This document shows positions 20,954 through 30,657 of a stretch of 64,000 nucleotides of DNA, one piece after another (the stretch's first letter is position 1; each line of letters begins with the position of its first letter). Where the stretch lies: NCBI RefSeq assembly GCF_009765445.1, contig NZ_WHOY01000031.1, positions 416,510 to 480,509 on the forward strand, in the 5' to 3' direction. Both the position numbers and the translations under genes were made by a program. Under the pieces are notes generated by a model. The model was not told where the DNA came from and did not search any database. It saw only the letters and a program-made list of their open reading frames with translations. This stretch comes from Pantoea sp. BAV 3049. Lineage in GTDB: Bacteria > Pseudomonadota > Gammaproteobacteria > Enterobacterales > Enterobacteriaceae.

Positions 20954-21395
20954 TAGCTTCCGTCCGATTCCGGCCAACCGCGTCCCTGGCCTCAGGCCTG
21001 CCCTCAGCAGGTATCGCCTTATGCAGGCTGTCGACGTTCTTTGCATCCCTGGCATAAATGCTCCCTTTTAACATTATTCGTAACGGGGTCTGGCACTCCA
21101 GTCCTGACGCCGCGGTAATACTCAGCGCCTCTACTTTCAGCAGTTGCCAGTGTTCATCAGGCCATTGCTGCTGCGCCCAAAGCGCTCCTTTTCCCTGCGG
21201 GGAGACCAGCCACGCCCGATAATTTTCAGCCCGGCCCACTATCCCGCGTAGCTGCCACAACGGCACCGCTGCTGGCGAACTAAGGCAACTCACTGACTGC
21301 GGCGGCTGAAAAGGGTCCCGCTCCGCCTGGCCCCGCCAGCAGAATAACGTCAGCAGCAGTAAACTACCCCGCCATCGCCATCGATCAGTCTTCAT
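20817..21395 (-). CDS. hofP: HofP, type IV pilus assembly (PilP-like) protein
   Basis: A 192-residue exported protein in the PilP position of the hofMNOPQ operon. It has an N-terminal signal (MKTDRWRWRGSLLLLTLFCWRGQA) and the PilP/HofP hallmark RDPFQPP, then WQLRGIVGRAENYRAWLVSPQG. E. coli HofP is about 134 aa; the extra part here is a C-terminal tail of polar, low-complexity sequence that lies over the beginning of hofQ in another frame. The tail is probably not structured. Its ATG overlaps the end of hofO by 11 bp. Confidence 0.82.
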   Translation of the reverse strand: MKTDRWRWRGSLLLLTLFCWRGQAERDPFQPPQSVSCLSSPAAVPLWQLRGIVGRAENYRAWLVSPQGKGALWAQQQWPDEHWQLLKVEALSITAASGLECQTPLRIMLKGSIYARDAKNVDSLHKAIPAEGRPEARDAVGRNRTEANDAGAETVDRRTGSATEFATAANQPGGIASVSSARQSSSVIPGVR

Positions 21396-21891
21396 GAGCC
21401 CGCCTCAGTATTAATCTGAAGTGCAGCTGTTCCTGTTCAGCCTTAAGAGTGAACTGGGGCAGAATGACGCCGGACTGAAGTCTGCTCAGATAATGCAAAA
21501 CGGCCTGTACACCCTGCCAGCGCAGCTTGATCGTCAGTTCTCCACCCTGACCGGCAGGCTGCCAGAGTTCCAGCTCGCCTCCGGCCCTGGCAATCAGCAC
21601 CGGCAATGAAAGGAGCTGGCGTTTATCGGGCAGCAATGCCTGTTGCAGTCTGACAATGTCAGCATCGATGCTCTGAAGCGGAGGCTGATGCAGCAGGGCA
21701 CGCAGGCTGCCCTGATATCGTTGTTCCTGCTGCCGACGCTGGCTGGCAAGCGCTTCAGCCTCACGCCACAGCGGCCGCACCCCAAAATGCCAGAGCGCCA
21801 GCGCCAGCAGGACACTGCCGAAAGCCACGCTGGACAGCCTCAGCCACAACGGTTGGTGTAGCCAGCGAATCAGCCATCCCTGACCGCTCAT
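21385..21891 (-). CDS. hofO: HofO, PilO-like inner-membrane protein
   Basis: A 168-residue protein with a short cytoplasmic N-terminus, one membrane helix (about residues 18-38, LSSVAFGSVLLALALWHFGV) and a periplasmic part starting with a coiled coil (EAEALASQRRQQEQRYQGSLRALL) and ending in a ferredoxin-like fold, the PilO layout. It forms the inner-membrane platform with HofN. The ATG at 21891 shares one base with the hofN stop (TGATG), so longer in-frame extensions upstream are rejected. Confidence 0.85.
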   Translation of the reverse strand: MSGQGWLIRWLHQPLWLRLSSVAFGSVLLALALWHFGVRPLWREAEALASQRRQQEQRYQGSLRALLHQPPLQSIDADIVRLQQALLPDKRQLLSLPVLIARAGGELELWQPAGQGGELTIKLRWQGVQAVLHYLSRLQSGVILPQFTLKAEQEQLHFRLILRRAHED

Positions 21892-22472
21892 CACCCGGCT
21901 CCTTTTAAAGGCCGACCGGTCTGAGACACCACGCCGGTGCCCTCCGCGCCGCTCAAAATTGCCAGCAGGCTGAAATGGATCATTCCGTCCCGACGGCGGC
22001 TGAGCTTGCCGGTGGTGACCTGGCCAAATAGCGGGAGCTGCTGCAGGCGCTGACGAAAATCCTGCACATCGGTCATCGTCTGGCAAAAGCCCGTTAGCGT
22101 CAGCCGCTCCGGCGTTTTGGTCAGTTCACTAAGCCACAGCATGTCAGGCAGTTGCTCCGCCAACCGCAGGGAAAAATCTACCCACTGCTCCAGACGCTGC
22201 TGCACCTGCTGACGGGTGGCCAGCTGCTGCTCAAGAACCTCACGCTGACGGATACGTGCGGCCAGGCGAGTTTTCAGCTCGTTAATCTGCTGGCTGCTCT
22301 CCTCCTGTCGCAGCACCATCAACTGCTGCCGGGCGTTAACCGCCTGCTGACCAGCAACCAGCAGGAGTGCAGTCAGAAAGGCCGCCAGCAGCACCAGCAA
22401 AACCAGCAGCCAGCGGTGCATTCGCGCCTGCAGTTGCCGGGCACGCCACGGCAACAGATTGACCCAGACCAT
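21891..22472 (-). CDS. hofN: HofN, PilN-like inner-membrane protein
   Basis: A 193-residue PilN-type protein: the N-terminus MVWVNLLPWRARQ carries the NLLPWR motif by which PilN binds PilM, followed by a membrane helix (about residues 18-40) and a periplasmic coiled coil (ELKTRLAARIRQREVLEQQL). The ATG at 22472 shares one base with the hofM stop. That TGATG pattern and the NLLPWR motif fix the start and exclude the longer reading frame. Confidence 0.87.
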   Translation of the reverse strand: MVWVNLLPWRARQLQARMHRWLLVLLVLLAAFLTALLLVAGQQAVNARQQLMVLRQEESSQQINELKTRLAARIRQREVLEQQLATRQQVQQRLEQWVDFSLRLAEQLPDMLWLSELTKTPERLTLTGFCQTMTDVQDFRQRLQQLPLFGQVTTGKLSRRRDGMIHFSLLAILSGAEGTGVVSQTGRPLKGAG

Positions 22473-23296
22473 CAGCGATCCCCCGGCCGCAGCGCCAACC
22501 CCGCCGCCAGAGTAAATGCACCCGGCACCCGCGGCAGCGGCGGCTGCTTCATGGCAAAAGCGTCCAGCGGATTGAGCCATTGCGTGCCCTCTGGCAACGC
22601 TTCTTCTCTGATTGAGCTGTAATAAAATGAGGAAGCGCCAGCCAGATGCTGCTGGCGCAACGTGGAGAAATCCGGGGCATCTTCCGCAGCGCACCAGCCC
22701 CAGATCTGCGGTTTTAAAGGAGAAAACCACAACCAGTGATCGTGCAGACGATGAACCAGCGCCGCCGTTGGATCGAGCCGCAGGGTGTTCGCCATCGCAT
22801 ACAGCGCAGCAGGCGTCAGCTCAAGCACCTGCGGCGTCAGGCGGACTTCCTGCAGACAGTTTAGCCAGCTCAGCAGTGCCTCGCGCCGGGTGGCGGTGAG
22901 CCACAGCTGGCTGCCGGGTTCCTGTGCCTGGCGGTAATCCAGCGCCAGCGTCTCCGGCTCAATTGGGAAAAATCGCCTCGCCGCTGCTACGATATAGCTG
23001 CTACGCTCTGGTTCGCGTAACTGCTGGCGCGGCAGCTCGATCTGCTGTTGCAGCACCAGCTGAGGCGGAAAGCCAACCCGTAATGAAACACGATAGGGCA
23101 ACTGCTTTCGCCAACGCTGCAGAATAGCGATGACGATCCCGGGCCGTTGCAGTAGCCCATGGGTTAACGTATCGTGCGGCAGCGCATGTTGCCACCAGTG
23201 GCGAAGTTGCCAGCCGTTCCGGCGGCGCTGGATGCCAAGGGCACAGAGTTGCCCATTCTGAATATCCAGGCCGACTTGCCATGTCTGAAATGCCAT
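22472..23296 (-). CDS. hofM: HofM, PilM-like actin-fold protein
   Basis: First gene of the hofMNOPQ operon; 274 aa, similar in length and at both ends to E. coli HofM (MAF-WQ-GL at the start, QPPLP and LGLAL near the end). PilM/HofM is a cytoplasmic actin-like ATP-binding protein that docks to HofN. The glycine-rich ATP motifs are weak, as in other HofM proteins. In E. coli this operon belongs to the Sxy/CRP competence regulon. The gene is divergent from mrcA with 151 bp between them. Confidence 0.86.
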   Translation of the reverse strand: MAFQTWQVGLDIQNGQLCALGIQRRRNGWQLRHWWQHALPHDTLTHGLLQRPGIVIAILQRWRKQLPYRVSLRVGFPPQLVLQQQIELPRQQLREPERSSYIVAAARRFFPIEPETLALDYRQAQEPGSQLWLTATRREALLSWLNCLQEVRLTPQVLELTPAALYAMANTLRLDPTAALVHRLHDHWLWFSPLKPQIWGWCAAEDAPDFSTLRQQHLAGASSFYYSSIREEALPEGTQWLNPLDAFAMKQPPLPRVPGAFTLAAGLALRPGDR

Positions 23297-23447
23297 TTAT
23301 CGCGATCTCCCTATCGTCAATGCCAGAGATTGAAAGTGCCGGGAACATGCCTCTCAGAAATTGAGGTATCCAGGCTTCTGGCTTGCCTTTATACTACCGC
23401 GCGATTGTTTATAAACTGTCCAGGCGACTTAAAATGGAAAATATCAG

Positions 23448-26003
23448 GTGAAGTTCGTAAAGTATCTTTTGATCCTTGCAGTGTGTTGCATTTTGCTGGG
23501 CGCAGGCTCGATCTATGGCCTTTACAAATATATAGAGCCACAGCTGCCCGACGTTGCCACGCTGAAAGACGTGCGACTGCAGACCCCCATGCAGGTCTAC
23601 AGCGCCGATAATGAGCTGATTGCTCAGTACGGTGAAAAGCGCCGCATCCCGCTGAAACTGCAGGAAATCCCCCCGGAACTGACCAAGGCGTTCATCGCTA
23701 CCGAAGACAGCCGTTTCTATGAGCATCACGGTATCGATCCAATCGGTATTTTCCGTGCAGCAAGTATCGCGCTGGTATCCGGTCATGCTTCACAGGGAGC
23801 CAGTACCATCACTCAGCAACTGGCCCGAAACTTCTTCCTCAGCCCTGAGCGCACGCTGATGCGTAAAATCAAGGAAGCCTTCCTCGCCATCCGTATTGAA
23901 CAGATGATGAGCAAGGACGAAATCCTTGAGCTCTATCTGAATAAGATTTACCTCGGCTACCGCGCTTATGGCGTTGGCGCAGCGGCGCAGGTCTACTTCG
24001 GTAAGAATGTCGATCAGCTGTCACTAAGCGAAATGGCGATGATTGCCGGTCTGCCAAAAGCGCCGTCAACATTCAATCCCCTCTACTCTCACGAGCGGGC
24101 ATTGCAGCGTCGTAATGTGGTGCTCAGCCGTATGCTGGATCAGCACTACATCACCCAGTCGCAGTACGATGACGCACGCAGTTCACCACTGGTCGCCAAC
24201 TACCACGCGCCGAAGATTGCCTTCTCTGCGCCGTATCTGACCGAGATGGTTCGTCAGGAAATGGTCAAACGTTATGGTGACAATGCCTATAACGATGGCT
24301 TTAAGGTAACCACCACCATCACCCGCAAGCTGCAGCTGGCAGCACAGCAATCCGTGCAGGATAACGTGATGAACTATGACATGCGTCATGGCTATCGCGG
24401 CCCGTCGAACGTGCTGTGGAAAAGCGGTGAATACGCATGGAATCAGACGGAAATCCTGAAGACTCTGAAGGCGCTGCCAGTATACGGCCCGCTGATCCCG
24501 GCGGTGATTACCGAAGCCAACAACGACCAGGCCACAGCCCTGCTACGTGATGGCAGTAATGTGACACTGAACCTGGCGGGAATGCGCTGGGCGCGTCCGT
24601 ACAAATCAGACACCGTTCAGGGCCGCACGCCGAAGTCGGTGACCGAAGTGGTGCAGGCAGGCCAGCAGGTCTGGGTGCGTCAGGTGGAAAATGACTGGTG
24701 GCTGGGTCAGGTACCGGACGTTAACTCTTCACTGGTTTCCCTCGATCCGCATGACGGCGCGGTTCGCGCACTGGTCGGTGGATTCAACTTTAACCTCAGC
24801 AAGTTTAACCGTGCCACTCAGGCGCTGCGTCAGGTCGGCTCGAACATCAAACCGTTCCTGTACACAGCGGCAATGGATCGCGGGCTGACGCTGGCTTCGA
24901 TTCTGAACGACGTGCCGATCTCCCGCTGGGATGCCGGTGCCGGTGCCGACTGGCGTCCGAAGAACTCCCCACCAACCTATGATGGACCAATCCGTTTACG
25001 TCAGGGTCTGGGCCAGTCCAAGAACGTGGTGATGGTTCGCGCCATGCGTGCGATGGGCGTCGACTATGCGGCGGAATACCTGCAGCGTTTCGGCTTCCCG
25101 GCACAAAATATTGTGCATACCGAATCGCTGGCGCTGGGTTCTGCCTCGTTCACTCCACTGCAGATGGTGCGCGGTTATTCGGTAATGGCAAACGGTGGCT
25201 TCCTGGTTGACCCTTACTTCATCAGCAAGATCCAGGATGAACAGGGCAATACCGTGTTTGAAGAGAAACCTAAAGTTGCCTGCCCGGAATGCAATCTGCC
25301 AGTGATCTACGGTGAAACGAAGAAAGCCGTGGCGCTGAGTGAAGACAGCGTGGAAAACCCGGCAGTTTCACAGGAAGGTGCGAACACTGCCGTGCCACAG
25401 CCACAGCTGGAGCAGGTTACCCAGCAGCAGGCTCAGCAGGATGGCCAGCAGCAGTATGCGCCCCACGTGATCAACACTCCACTGTCATTCCTGATCAAAA
25501 GCGCACTTAACTCAAACATATTCGGCGAGCCGGGCTGGATGGGTACAGGCTGGCGTGCAGGCCGCGACCTGAAGCGTAACGACATCGGCGGTAAAACCGG
25601 GACCACCAACAGCTCGAAAGATGCCTGGTTCTCCGGTTACGGCCCTGGCGTGGTGACTTCCGTGTGGATTGGCTTCGATGATCATCGTCGCGATCTGGGC
25701 CGCACTACCGCATCCGGCGCGATTAAGGATCAGATTTCCGGCTATGAAGGCGGCGCGAAGAGTGCTCAGCCAGCCTGGGATGAGTACATGAAAACGGCAC
25801 TGGATGGCGTGCCGGTTCAGCCGCTGACACCGCCGGACGGCGTGGTTACCGTGACCATCGACCGCAGCACCGGCAAACTGGCTAACGGCGGTGGCAACAC
25901 CCGCCAGGAGTTCTTCATTAACGGCACCCAGCCAACGGAATATTCCGTGCATGACGTGGGCACCACGCTGATGGATAACGGCCAGAGTCATGAGCTGTTC
26001 TAA
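23448..26003 (+). CDS. mrcA: Penicillin-binding protein 1A
   Basis: Bifunctional peptidoglycan synthase of 851 aa anchored by one N-terminal membrane helix (residues about 5-27). The glycosyltransferase domain (GT51) has the catalytic Glu in ATEDSRFYEHHG and QGASTITQQLARNFFL. An OB-like insert follows. The transpeptidase has SxxK (SNIK in RQVGSNIKPFLYTA), SxN (SKN in GLGQSKNVV) and KTG (GGKTGTTNSSKDAWFSGY). The start is GTG (GTGAAGTTCGTAAAG), the same start codon as E. coli mrcA. It is monocistronic, ending at a strong terminator. Confidence 0.97.
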   Translation: MKFVKYLLILAVCCILLGAGSIYGLYKYIEPQLPDVATLKDVRLQTPMQVYSADNELIAQYGEKRRIPLKLQEIPPELTKAFIATEDSRFYEHHGIDPIGIFRAASIALVSGHASQGASTITQQLARNFFLSPERTLMRKIKEAFLAIRIEQMMSKDEILELYLNKIYLGYRAYGVGAAAQVYFGKNVDQLSLSEMAMIAGLPKAPSTFNPLYSHERALQRRNVVLSRMLDQHYITQSQYDDARSSPLVANYHAPKIAFSAPYLTEMVRQEMVKRYGDNAYNDGFKVTTTITRKLQLAAQQSVQDNVMNYDMRHGYRGPSNVLWKSGEYAWNQTEILKTLKALPVYGPLIPAVITEANNDQATALLRDGSNVTLNLAGMRWARPYKSDTVQGRTPKSVTEVVQAGQQVWVRQVENDWWLGQVPDVNSSLVSLDPHDGAVRALVGGFNFNLSKFNRATQALRQVGSNIKPFLYTAAMDRGLTLASILNDVPISRWDAGAGADWRPKNSPPTYDGPIRLRQGLGQSKNVVMVRAMRAMGVDYAAEYLQRFGFPAQNIVHTESLALGSASFTPLQMVRGYSVMANGGFLVDPYFISKIQDEQGNTVFEEKPKVACPECNLPVIYGETKKAVALSEDSVENPAVSQEGANTAVPQPQLEQVTQQQAQQDGQQQYAPHVINTPLSFLIKSALNSNIFGEPGWMGTGWRAGRDLKRNDIGGKTGTTNSSKDAWFSGYGPGVVTSVWIGFDDHRRDLGRTTASGAIKDQISGYEGGAKSAQPAWDEYMKTALDGVPVQPLTPPDGVVTVTIDRSTGKLANGGGNTRQEFFINGTQPTEYSVHDVGTTLMDNGQSHELF

Positions 26004-26041
26004 AAATTAAGCGCCGGGCTTCCCGGTGGCTTAACAAAAAA

Positions 26042-26072
26042 GGGATGAACCGAAGTGGTTCATCCCTTTTTT
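26042..26072. terminator. Bidirectional intrinsic terminator, mrcA / nudE
   Basis: GGGATGAACC / GGTTCATCCC stem with a GAAGT loop, six T on the plus side and a matching A-run before the stem. It serves convergent mrcA and nudE. Confidence 0.93.
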
Positions 26073-26097
26073 ATTGCCGCGCGGTGGAGTTACTGAC

Positions 26098-26664
26098 TCA
26101 GTAACTCAGCCGTCCCTGCTTAACCAGCCATTCCCTTACCAGGAACAAGGCACTGACATTGCGCGCCTCACGAAAATCGGATTCCTGCAGCAGGGCCAGC
26201 AGGTTATCAAGCGGCCAGCGCAGCTGAGGCAACGGCTCCGGCTCATCCCCTTCAAGCCGCTCTTCATACAGCCCTTCCGCCACCAGAATGTTCATTTTGC
26301 TGGAGAAGTAAGAGGGAGCCAGCGTCAGTTTACCCAGCGCTTCCAGCTTCTCCGCGCCAAAACCCGCCTCTTCTTTCAGCTCACGGTTGGCCGCCTCAAA
26401 AGGCGTCTCGCCCGGATCAATCAACCCTTTAGGGAACCCCAGCTCATAGTCTTCCAACCCCACAGCATATTCCTGAATCAGGATAAGATGATTATCGATG
26501 ATCGGCACAATCATCACCGCCTCGCGGTTGGAAGGCTTCATGCGCTCGTAGACACGCTTAGCACCATTACTGAACTCAAGATCGACAGCTTCAACGGTAA
26601 ACAGTTGCGAACGTGCGACAGCTTCAACTTTAAGAATGTTGGGTTTCTGCAATTGTCTGGTCAT
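26098..26664 (-). CDS. nudE: ADP compounds hydrolase NudE
   Basis: Nudix hydrolase (188 aa) acting on ADP-ribose, Ap3A and NADH in E. coli. The Nudix box is complete: GLIDPGETPFEAANRELKEEAGF. The start at 26664 (MTRQLQKPNIL) matches the family; 36 upstream in-frame codons are rejected. The C-terminus ARNVSALFLVREWLVKQGR is conserved. It is divergent from igaA, as in E. coli. Confidence 0.95.
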   Translation of the reverse strand: MTRQLQKPNILKVEAVARSQLFTVEAVDLEFSNGAKRVYERMKPSNREAVMIVPIIDNHLILIQEYAVGLEDYELGFPKGLIDPGETPFEAANRELKEEAGFGAEKLEALGKLTLAPSYFSSKMNILVAEGLYEERLEGDEPEPLPQLRWPLDNLLALLQESDFREARNVSALFLVREWLVKQGRLSY

Positions 26665-27073
26665 AGGGGCCCCAGGGAAAAACCAAATAAATGAGCGTGA
26701 TAGCCCGCCAGTCACGGTACTTTTACCGATAATATCCCCATTGTGCGATAGCCGCGAGGGGAAGCCAATCATCGCACAGATTATTTTACGCTCTTATAAC
26801 AAATCAGGGGTTTAGCGGCTGAAAAGTTTTAAAAAAGTCAATCCACCATGATTAAAATAGGAATATGCCGATACTGAAATCAGGGTAAGGTTGATATCAT
26901 TTCAGTCGGGGCTCATATACAATTATTCTAATTTTATGATTTTGTGCGCTATTTCAGAACACACAGCGGATTGCCAGCGCCGTCTAAACCCGCCACAATG
27001 TCGGTAACGATATGATTAGGGCAGGTATTCTCCAGCATAACGACGGGAGCAGGGTGGCAGGAATGAGGGAAGC
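26665..27073. other. 409-bp divergent intergenic region, nudE / igaA
   Basis: No gene seen. It is AT-rich around 26770-26960 and should contain the promoters of nudE and igaA; no operator was recognised. Confidence 0.6.
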
Positions 27074-29215
27074 ATGAGCACAATAGTCATCATATTGGCT
27101 GTAATGCTGGCCTGCTCGATTGGGGCGGGTTGTTTCTTTTGGTACGCTATGCGGCATCGTCCGCCGTTGGCGAAACCACTGCCATTCATCAGTCCCCCAT
27201 TTCGTAAACTGAGCGAGGATGAGCGCAAAGCCGTCGAGCGCTATATCGACTCGCTGGAAAGACACCGTCAGAATACGCTTCCCAGCGGTGCCAGCAGCGC
27301 TACCGATCATCTGGTTCTGAACTCTCAGAGCAGCAACGTCTATCCGGTCACCCGTTCCATCACCCGCTATGGTCTCTCCACCGATGACCCGCACAAATGG
27401 CGCTACTATCTTGATGCCGTTGAAGTGCATTTGCCACCGCTATGGGAGCAATACATTGCGGATGAGAACTACGTTGAATTAATCAAAACGCAAACCATCC
27501 CGCTGGTGATCTCGCTTAACGGTCATTCGCTGGTGAACTACGTTTACGAGCAGCCTGCGCTGGCCCCGGTGGCCAGGCCAATGGGACAGAAAGCCTCAAT
27601 CCGCAAAGAAGAAAGCGAAAATATTGAGCTACTCAGCGTGCGCAAGGAAACGGTGGAGGAGTATGCCCTCAGCCGTCCCGACGGCACTCGCGAAGCCTGT
27701 GCTGTGGGTATCGCCTTGCTGTTGCTGTTCATCAGCCTGATCGGTCCAATCATGCTGATGCCATGGCTGGTTTCTGCCGCCGGGGTGATCATTCTGGTGA
27801 GCTTTTGGTCGCTGTATCGCCGTCCGGGTAAAAACGATCTGCGTGAAATCCACTGTCTGCGGGGAGCCCCAAAACGCTGGGGGCTGTTCGGAGAATCGAA
27901 TCAGGGTCAAATCAGCAACATCTCTCTGGGCATTATCGATCTGATTTATCCCCCGCACTGGCAGCCTTATGTTGCTCACGATCTCGGACAGTCCACGGAA
28001 GTGGATATCTACCTGAATCGCCAGGTGGTTCGTCAGGGTCGCTTCCTGTCACTGCAGGATGAAGTGCGTAATTTCCCTATCCAGCGCTGGAGAAAGAACA
28101 TGGTGCTGGCCGCCGGTTCGCTGCTGGTGATGGCCCTGCTGATCGCCTGGATCCCTCTGAGCATGCCGCTGAAGCTGAGTATGGCCTGGCTGAAAGGCAC
28201 GGAAAGCGTACAGGTGCATTCCGTTAACGAGCTGGGAAAAATTCCGCTGCGCGTCGGCGACAGCCTGAAAGTGACTGGCGAAGGGATGTGCTCGATCCCG
28301 ACGACTTATCAGGGAAATCGCTCCTATGCATTTATGCCCTTCGACTGCTCGGCTGTGTACTGGAACAACGCCGCTCCCCTGCCCCAGCCGCAGTCGGATA
28401 TTATCGATAAAGCGACAGCGCTGCTGACCACCACCAGCCAGCAGCTGCACCCGCAGAGCACCACCGATCCGAAGCTGAACCCACAGCTGGCGACCGCAAT
28501 TCAGAAGTCCGGCATGATCCTGCTGGATGATTTCTCCGATATCGTGCAGAGAACTCAGGATCTCTGCAGCCAGGAGCAGGACTGCGTCAGGCTGAAGAAC
28601 GCGCTGGTTAATCTGGGGAATGCCAAAGACTGGGAGACGCTGGTGCGCCGGGCCAATTCCGGGGCGCTAAACGGGATGAACGTGCTGCTGCGCCCGGTCA
28701 GTGCTGAAGCGCTGGAAAACCTGGTTAACACCGCCACCTCTTCTTTCTTCTATCGCGAGACACGTCGCGCGGCTGAGGCGCTGAACAGCCCACCGCCGGG
28801 CGGCTTCCTGATCCTCAGCGATGAAGGCCGTCAGCTGGTCAGCCAGCCAGCCCCGACGGTTTCGCTGTTTGACTTCAACGCCCCTGACCAGTGGCCAGAA
28901 CTGCAGCGGCTGGCCGGGATGCTGCTGCACACCCAGTTCTCCGCCAGTGGTATCGTGACCAATATCACCACCGATGCCAACGGCACCCGCCATATTGCGT
29001 TGCACAGTGCGCCGGATGCCATCACCCTGGGCCGCTATCTTGGCACCAGCCTGCTGCTGCTGATTGTCACGCTGAGTTTTATCATCAATAGCCTGCTGGC
29101 ACTCAGACGTATTCATCGTAACCGTATGCGCACCAGCGCGATTCAGAACTATTACGATAAGTGCTTCAGCCCGACGCTTGGTGCCACCACCCAGAGCATC
29201 CGTCCGCTGTTCTGA
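27074..29215 (+). CDS. igaA: IgaA (YrfF), negative regulator of the Rcs phosphorelay
   Basis: A 713-aa inner-membrane protein that restrains the Rcs envelope-stress phosphorelay through RcsD; essential in Salmonella unless rcs is inactive. Membrane segments are seen at residues about 3-26, a double hairpin about 213-250 (AVGIALLLLFISLIGPIMLM and VSAAGVIILVSFWSLY), about 340-358, and near the C-terminus (TSLLLLIVTLSFIINSLLAL). The large periplasmic part (about 360-650) contains cysteines such as GMCSIP and FDCSAV. The length is close to E. coli YrfF. The nucleotidase gene yrfG that follows it in E. coli is not present here. Confidence 0.95.
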   Translation: MSTIVIILAVMLACSIGAGCFFWYAMRHRPPLAKPLPFISPPFRKLSEDERKAVERYIDSLERHRQNTLPSGASSATDHLVLNSQSSNVYPVTRSITRYGLSTDDPHKWRYYLDAVEVHLPPLWEQYIADENYVELIKTQTIPLVISLNGHSLVNYVYEQPALAPVARPMGQKASIRKEESENIELLSVRKETVEEYALSRPDGTREACAVGIALLLLFISLIGPIMLMPWLVSAAGVIILVSFWSLYRRPGKNDLREIHCLRGAPKRWGLFGESNQGQISNISLGIIDLIYPPHWQPYVAHDLGQSTEVDIYLNRQVVRQGRFLSLQDEVRNFPIQRWRKNMVLAAGSLLVMALLIAWIPLSMPLKLSMAWLKGTESVQVHSVNELGKIPLRVGDSLKVTGEGMCSIPTTYQGNRSYAFMPFDCSAVYWNNAAPLPQPQSDIIDKATALLTTTSQQLHPQSTTDPKLNPQLATAIQKSGMILLDDFSDIVQRTQDLCSQEQDCVRLKNALVNLGNAKDWETLVRRANSGALNGMNVLLRPVSAEALENLVNTATSSFFYRETRRAAEALNSPPPGGFLILSDEGRQLVSQPAPTVSLFDFNAPDQWPELQRLAGMLLHTQFSASGIVTNITTDANGTRHIALHSAPDAITLGRYLGTSLLLLIVTLSFIINSLLALRRIHRNRMRTSAIQNYYDKCFSPTLGATTQSIRPLF

Positions 29216-29354
29216 GCCTGTCAGTTTTATGCTATTTTTAAGGCTGACAAGGCTACCGTCCTCTTAAAACACCCCAGATTGTCTCCCCCGGAAAAGGCAC
29301 CTTGATTTCTGGCGCGCAACCCATACATAGGGGTATTCCCAAAAAGGAGCAGCG

Positions 29355-29756
29355 ATGAAAGAGAAATCCGCAGAAGCGGTTCGGCTCGATAAGTGGCTGT
29401 GGGCCGCTCGCTTCTATAAAACCCGTTCGGCGGCGCGCGAGATGATCGAGGGTGGCAAGGTTCACTACAACGGTCAGCGCAGCAAGCCGAGCAAAATTGT
29501 GGAGCTGCACGCAGAACTGACGCTACGCCAGGGCAATGACGAACGCACAGTCATTGTTAAATCCGTTAGCGACAGGCGAGGTCCGGCGGTTGAAGCGCAG
29601 CAGATGTATGCCGAAACGGCTCAAAGTATTGAGAAACGGGAGAAGATCGCGCTGGCGCGTAAAATGAACGCGCTAAGTATGCCGCATCCCGACCGGCGCC
29701 CTGACAAAAAAGAGCGGCGGGACTTAATGAAATTTAAAAATTCTGGCGACGAGTAA
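29355..29756 (+). CDS. hslR: Ribosome-associated heat shock protein Hsp15
   Basis: A 133-residue S4-domain RNA-binding protein that binds stalled 50S subunits carrying nascent peptidyl-tRNA and helps recycle them. The S4 alpha-L motif is VRLDKWLWAARFYKTRSAAREMIEGGKVHYNGQ in pattern (residues about 9-41), followed by a basic C-terminal helix. The Shine-Dalgarno AGGAG lies 8 nt before the ATG. CTTGAT (29301) and ACCCATAC (29319) upstream resemble a sigma-32 promoter with a short 12-bp spacer; this is weak evidence. It forms an operon with hslO (22-bp gap). Confidence 0.94.
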   Translation: MKEKSAEAVRLDKWLWAARFYKTRSAAREMIEGGKVHYNGQRSKPSKIVELHAELTLRQGNDERTVIVKSVSDRRGPAVEAQQMYAETAQSIEKREKIALARKMNALSMPHPDRRPDKKERRDLMKFKNSGDE

Positions 29757-29778
29757 CCCGCCTTAACGAGAGAGAATC

Positions 29779-30657
29779 ATGGCTCATCAAGACCAAATGC
29801 ACCGTTACCTGTTCGAAAACCATGCCGTGCGAGGTGAACTGGTTACCGTATCCGACACCTGGCAGGAAATCATCAGCGGCCACGACTATCCACAGCCGGT
29901 TCAGCAGGTGTTGGGCGAGCTGCTGGTCGCCACCAGCTTGCTGACTGCCACGCTGAAATTTGACGGCGACATCACCGTTCAGCTGCAGGGCGATGGCCCG
30001 CTCGCGCTTGCGGTGATCAATGGCAACAATCGTCAGGAAATGCGCGGCGTGGCACGCCTGCAGGGTGACATCGCTGAAGGCAGCAGCCTGAAAGAGATGG
30101 TCGGCAATGGTTATCTGGTGATCACCATTTCCCCTCTTGAAGGCGAACGCTATCAGGGCGTGGTCGGTCTGGAAGGCGAGACGCTGGCTGAATGTCTGGA
30201 AGACTACTTTATGCGCTCAGAGCAGTTGCCAACCCGCCTGTTTATTCGCACTGGAGAAAACGCAGGTAAGCCCGGCGCCGGAGGGATCTTGCTGCAGGTT
30301 CTGCCTGCCGAGGACGCCGACCCGGAAGACTTTAACCACCTGGCGACGCTGACCGAGACCATCGAAACGGAAGAGCTGCTTGGCCTGCCCGCCAACGACG
30401 TGCTGTGGCGCCTGTATCATCAGGAAGAAGTGACCGTCTACGATCCGCAGGGCGTACGTTTCCACTGTACCTGCTCGCAGGAGCGCTGCGGTGAAGTACT
30501 GCGCACGCTGCCGGAAGAAGAGGTCGATCAGATCCTTTCTGAAGATGGAAAAATTGATATGCACTGCGACTACTGCGGCAGCCACTACATTTTTGATGCT
30601 GTGGATATTGCGGCAATCCGTAAGGATTCCACCGCCGGTAACGATCAGGTTCACTAA
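29779..30657 (+). CDS. hslO: Redox-regulated chaperone Hsp33
   Basis: A 292-residue chaperone activated by oxidants together with heat. The N-terminal domain carries the family blocks ([22 protein letters not shown] in pattern). The C-terminal redox switch has the zinc cysteines CTC ([10 protein letters not shown]) and CDYC (HCDYCGSHY); when oxidised these form disulfides and the chaperone unfolds into its active form. All four cysteines are present. It is downstream of hslR in the same operon. Confidence 0.96.
   Translation: MAHQDQMHRYLFENHAVRGELVTVSDTWQEIISGHDYPQPVQQVLGELLVATSLLTATLKFDGDITVQLQGDGPLALAVINGNNRQEMRGVARLQGDIAEGSSLKEMVGNGYLVITISPLEGERYQGVVGLEGETLAECLEDYFMRSEQLPTRLFIRTGENAGKPGAGGILLQVLPAEDADPEDFNHLATLTETIETEELLGLPANDVLWRLYHQEEVTVYDPQGVRFHCTCSQERCGEVLRTLPEEEVDQILSEDGKIDMHCDYCGSHYIFDAVDIAAIRKDSTAGNDQVH

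Noticed and set aside
23281..23330. Possible CRP-S (Sxy-dependent) site before hofM, CGCGATCTCCCTATCG
   Set aside because: The half-sites are 8 bp apart instead of 6 and overlap the hofM start codon region, so the match does not hold.
29216..29354. Remnant of yrfG between igaA and hslR
   Set aside because: The 139 bp contain no frame resembling the HAD nucleotidase; the gene is simply absent from this place.
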